Shown one piece after another: positions 59,846 through 64,000 of a stretch of 64,000 bases of DNA (the first letter of the stretch is position 1; every line of letters begins with the position of its first letter). The stretch lies in NCBI GenBank assembly GCA_036583965.1, contig JAZBQD010000015.1:28618310-28682309 (forward strand), read 5' to 3'. Source of the DNA: Prunella strophiata (Eukaryota > Chordata > Aves > Passeriformes > Prunellidae). A program made the translations under genes and the position numbers. A model generated the notes under the pieces. The model saw only the letters and a list, made by a program, of their open reading frames with translations. It ran no database searches and had not been told where the DNA came from.

Positions 59846-62800
59846 TTTCCCATTGTTTTAATCTGACACAGCTTATTTCTAGTGCATGAAATCTCTAGAT
59901 ATCTAGAAATCTCATTCAAAATGCTAGAAAAGCTGACTTCTCCTGAGCTTATTCTGGCTTCATCTCCCATGTCCCTGTTGTGCTGGGACCATGTTGTACC
60001 AGACAAAGCATGGAAGGATGCTCAGCAGCTCTGCAGGTGCACAGACTGCCAAACACAAATAGTTTTTTGCAAGGACAAATTCACTAAACAAGTTTTGTTT
60101 GAACCTTTTTGCTGAGGTGACACTGCAGTGGAGCCCTGTGTGGTGGTGGGGTGTCCCCTGTGCCTGCTGGCTCTGCAGTGTGCCATTTTCTCCCTCTCCT
60201 GGTGCTCTGCTCCCTCCTCACACTCAGCTTTTACATGGCATTATTGCAGCAGCAGCCTGGGGGACAGGCAGGAAGAAGTGACACTTTGATTGGCCATTTT
60301 ATATAAATCTTTAACAATAGAATGGTTTTAGTGACTTGGTACAGCCTGTACTCAACATAAACCCCAGTCTGTTATCGAGAAGTGCTCAGATGGGGAGATA
60401 AGCTGTTAATGCTAGGAGAGGAACATTACTGCATAAGAATACAATGATGATATTTTTTTCCCACTTCCACTCTTTTTTCCTTATTTAAAATGTTCCCTTG
60501 AGCATTACCTGATAGACTTGACTTCTGCATCAGGTCATTGTTTTGGTTGGACAGGCTGAGATCTTTTCCTTATTTTAGCTATTGCTAAAATTGTATTTTT
60601 TTCCTTCTTTTTTAAGTATCTCAAGATACAAGCTGATCAAGACACACATGTTCCAATCTGATAGAAAGAAGCTTTTATATCCTAAGAAGTAAACCCTTGT
60701 TCCAGATAACAGGGATATGTATTATCTAGTGATATTAATACTTAAGTAAGAGAAAACAATGTAATGAAAATTTCCCCCCCTTTTTTTCCCCTGAAACTCT
60801 TGCTTAACTAGCAGCTCTTGTACTCCACACAAGAATGTGTGCTGATGGGTGTCCAAATAATGTTTATATTATGTAAATTGCATACAAGAATGATACTTGG
60901 GCAGTCTCTCACCAGAGCCATGCTTTGGGATTTGTCGTGGAGGAATTAGGAGGAAACTCACCTGCAGTTACCTGGAGGTGCCCAAGTTTGCCAGCCAAGG
61001 AGTGGGAGAGCAGGGAGCAGGGCTTTTGGCTTCCTTGTATTCTAAGGGGGATGGAATCAGACTCCATGATCAGCTCTTGGCATGTGCACCTCAGTTCTGA
61101 GTCTGCTGGCTGTCCCTCAGCTCTGCAGGAGGAGGAGAAGGTTCTCCAAGACAGGGGGAGCTTCTGCTCTGGATCAGCAGAGGATCGATGCCCTCATGAA
61201 ACTGGCCCTTCCCAAGGACCCCTCCAGTGGCATCCAGGGATGCTTGTCCACACACAGGACATCTTAGTGGGTCTGTCACACAACATGCATCATTTCTGTG
61301 TCAGCTCCATCCTGCTCTGCCAGGAGGGAAAGCCCTGTGCAGTCTGGAGGGTGCCAGGGGGCTTCTGGGTGGGAATTTCCTTTTCTCAGGGGAGATGGAG
61401 GGCTCTGTGATGGCAGATGATGTGTGGAGAGATGTCTGCATTGAGGAAGGATTGGTGAGAAGAGCCTGCCCCCTGGGAATAGCAAGATTTGAAGGAATCC
61501 TGCCCAAGCCCTTGGTGCACAAAGGGGTGGTGGGGAAGCACCTGGTCCCAGTGGCTCTCCTGGCTTGTGAAGTGATGAAGTGAGAGGCAATAGCTCTGCA
61601 AAATGGCATTGCAGAGGGGAACAGTTCAGCCTTGTCACGTTGTGGTGGGGAAGGCAAGTGTCCCACTGGGACATGTAACAGGAGAATGGCTTGGTAGGAC
61701 CTACAACCTCCTCCTCCCCTCTGCTCCCACTTGTGTGGCCTCCACTGGGGCAACAGTTCCAGTTTCAGTTTCAGCACTGCAAAAAGGTCAGCTCTTGAGA
61801 ATGCGGAGGGAAACAGTACTCAGGGACCTGGGATACATTTCTGAGGAAACACTGACAAATCAGCTTTGTTTGGACTAATGGAAATACGGAGGGCTTCAAG
61901 TAAGTACACATCAGCTGTGGGGAGCAGTGTTTGCTGTGTCCATGGAAGACAGGAAAGAAAAGGGATGGTTTAAATTGCAGTAGGAGGGCATTGCATTAGA
62001 CTTCATGAAATGATTTCTATCAGTAAGGAGACTGAAGGAGCAGGATAAATTGCCAGAGGGAACTTGTGCAGCTTTTGTTACTGGAAGTCTTAAAGAGCAG
62101 CTCAGACAAACATTCACCCAGCTGCTATCCTGCCCTGACTTCTTGAACTCTTTCTCTTCTAGGACCTATTCAGCAGAGGGTGTTAAATGTGTGCTTGACT
62201 CAGACTGGAGTCATGGGCTTTGTCTTGGCTGGGATACAGGCGTTACAAAAAGTGTTAAAATTGATCCATATTCAGGAAAGCATTAAAACATACGAATCAT
62301 TTCAGGCACGTTTAGCACCCGGTGGGTTTTGTCTTGCGTAGGAAGGAAAGGGTTGGTAACAGAATGTCTTAATTAACACATTTCAGAACTCCAGTGTGGA
62401 TGCAGTCGTGTAACTTTCAACATCTCCTTGCTGGCCAAGTTGAAAGCAACGCTGCCAAAACTTCCCAACACGTTTTAAAGCCTGACCAAGGACCAGCCCA
62501 GGGGGTTGAAGCAGTGTATTTGAAATGAAGCATTTGCTTAGTTCCCATACTGGCTGCAAGGGCACCAGGAGGGGGGTTTCCTGTCTGCAGTCAGTGTTTT
62601 TCCAGCAGGAGGACATGCTATGGTGGGTGTGAGCAGGATGCATCCATCCACTGCCCTGCACACAGCTCTGCCACTGGCACACACAGCCCTGCCCACAGGC
62701 TTCCTCCTCCCAAATCCACACTGGCCTGGGGTTTCTGCCCAACGGGATCACCAGTGCCCAGGGCTCCTCAGAGCATGTGGAGTGGTTTCTGGTCTCAGCA

Positions 62801-63034
62801 GAGCACAGCAGGCCTGGTGAAGTGGCAGCCTGATGGTGACAAAAGCTTGGTGTAATGTCCATCCATCTGAGGATGTCCATCCTGCTGGATGCTGGGTGCT
62901 GGGAGCAGCTTCTGCCTGCCCCAACACCCAGCCCCAGTAAGTTGGTGGTCTCCACTTTGTCTGCTCACAGTGCTCCATTCATTACCTTAGCACTGATATT
63001 GTTGTGCAGACAATGCCTAATGAATGATGAAGTG

Positions 63035-63056
63035 TTAATTAATTAATTAATTAATT
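63035..63056. repeat. (TTAA)n microsatellite
   Basis: Five tandem TTAA units followed by a T-run. Confidence 0.85.
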
Positions 63057-63840
63057 TTTTCTTTTGAAAGTTTTTTGGTTTTGCAGTGAAGGTCTTTCTC
63101 TAGATCCTGGATCCTGCATGGTAGGGTACTTTCTGTGGAAGAATACAATTTATATACTTTTATATTTTAAAAGATAGTGAGTTTAGAGATAGATAGGTTA
63201 GAGGTCAGAAGACTCTGTAACATACTTGACTACCTTCATTCAAAAGGAGATATGTTCAATATACAGGAGCAATGTTTTCCTCCACCTGTGGAATGAATAT
63301 GATCAATTGATTCATACACATCACACTGGTACTTTTCATTTCCCTGTCAGAATATGATTTATATCAAGCTACTGTTGTGTTTGTGTCCCCGTCTGATTTA
63401 CCACTTTTCATAGCTTTTCATACTGGAGACTGTCTTCTCTCTTGCTCCATTTAAAACCATCAGCTTTTTTTCTCTACTCTAGGTTCTATGGCAGAGCCTT
63501 ACATGCACTGCTTGTAGTCTTTGCTGACCTCCAAGGCTCCACAAGATATATTAATTTCCTCTAAGCATCTGCAAAACCTTATTGATTTTTAGCAGGACTT
63601 TATCATGACCTTAAAATATGTGTGTCCAGTGTGAAAAAATGTGATTTTGTTCAAATATCTGGTGTATTTGCTTTTTTCATTTATGGAGGTGCCTGGATGG
63701 CAACCTGTGCAGCATCAGGCAGATGCTCCCAATAGTAATGCTTGTATTGCAGCCTGTTTTCAGTGTAGCCATTGCTTGATGCTCGTGGAAAATACTTAGC
63801 TACAGCTTTCATCATCAAGAGAGCTCATTTTGCAATATTT
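63057..63840. other. Non-coding AT-rich DNA
   Basis: AT-rich unique sequence between two microsatellites. No gene, RNA or repeat family was recognised. Confidence 0.5.
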
Positions 63841-63853
63841 GGATGGATGGATG

Positions 63854-63912
<59 letters not shown>
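63841..63912. repeat. Compound (GGAT)4(AGAT)14 microsatellite
   Basis: Four GGAT units run straight into fourteen AGAT units, 72 bp in all without interruption. Pure tetranucleotide tracts of this length are usually polymorphic in copy number. Confidence 0.95.
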
Positions 63913-64000
63913 GACAGCCAACTTCACTGCAGTGTGAGGGGGTTTTCCTGCACATGCAGCTTCACCTTCTGCAATCTGATGCCAGGATGAGGACTTGATG
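63913..64000. other. Window edge, non-coding
   Basis: Unique sequence after the microsatellite. Nothing is recognised before the window ends. Confidence 0.5.

Larger units (their letters stand above)
57991..63030. other. Moderately GC-rich non-coding DNA
   Basis: Unique sequence with small tandem duplications (59070-59099, 59814-59845), a 14-bp palindrome (59894-59907), and long but unrecognised frames near 60925-61880 and 62383-62955. No CR1 or other repeat was recognised, and no frame shows a known domain. Confidence 0.5.

Noticed and set aside
61340..61365. GTGCCAGGGGGCTTC as a CTCF site
   Set aside because: It lacks the expected CAG step between the CCA and GGGGGC parts of the CTCF core, so the match is too weak.
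60925..61880. Several overlapping frames of 90-160 codons on both strands
   Set aside because: They mutually overlap in a GC-richer patch without convincing splice borders or known motifs. A non-coding transcript cannot be excluded, but no protein is supported.
62383..62955. 190-codon open frame on the minus strand
   Set aside because: No recognisable domain, composition changes along its length, and several other frames are open over the same DNA. Kept only as part of the 62.3-62.5 kb observation.

Overview
The window reads as a piece of a bird nuclear chromosome. The strongest evidence is several truncated copies of CR1, the dominant avian LINE, one with the diagnostic 3' tail (reverse complement of ATTCTATGATTCTATGA). 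Base composition is AT-leaning and CpG-poor apart from three sharp CpG-rich patches. There is no operon structure, no long conserved reading frame, and no viral or plasmid gene. Nearly all open frames of 60 codons or more look like chance frames in intronic or intergenic DNA. The species cannot be named from the sequence alone.

Layout: positions 1-490 are a CpG-rich, CCAAT-containing segment with two GGGGTGAG donor-like sites, most easily read as a promoter with a non-coding first exon on the + strand. From about 0.5 to 45.6 kb the DNA is intron-like. It holds a 3'-terminal CR1 at 14.25-14.71 kb (+), a longer CR1 at 18.93-19.48 kb (-), a probable very old CR1 relic near 39.0 kb, a probable solo LTR at 42.06-42.36 kb, a striking cluster of seven CAGCTG E-boxes at 22.33-22.50 kb, simple repeats, and a few weak exon or enhancer candidates. 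At 45,635-45,788 (+) there is one well-supported protein-coding feature: a terminal exon with a strong polypyrimidine/AG acceptor, 50 complete codons, a TGA stop and two AATAAA signals. I cannot identify its protein.

From 46 to 52.5 kb the DNA is again non-coding, with two more CR1 remnants (47.4 kb -, 51.4-51.8 kb + with an internal deletion) and a perfect 13-bp hairpin. Two further CpG islands lie at 52.6-52.95 kb (a YY1-like motif at its left edge) and 57.37-57.75 kb. They probably mark promoters or developmental regulatory elements of a second locus. The rest, to 64 kb, is moderately GC-rich unique sequence ending in a 72-bp GGAT/AGAT microsatellite.

A simple, unproven model: the left island and the 45.6 kb terminal exon belong to one + strand gene with long introns, and the right-hand islands belong to a neighbouring gene. 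I found no clear undescribed biological system. The best leads are the E-box cluster, the orphan terminal exon, and a handful of CpG-retaining blocks that may be exons or conserved regulatory elements.
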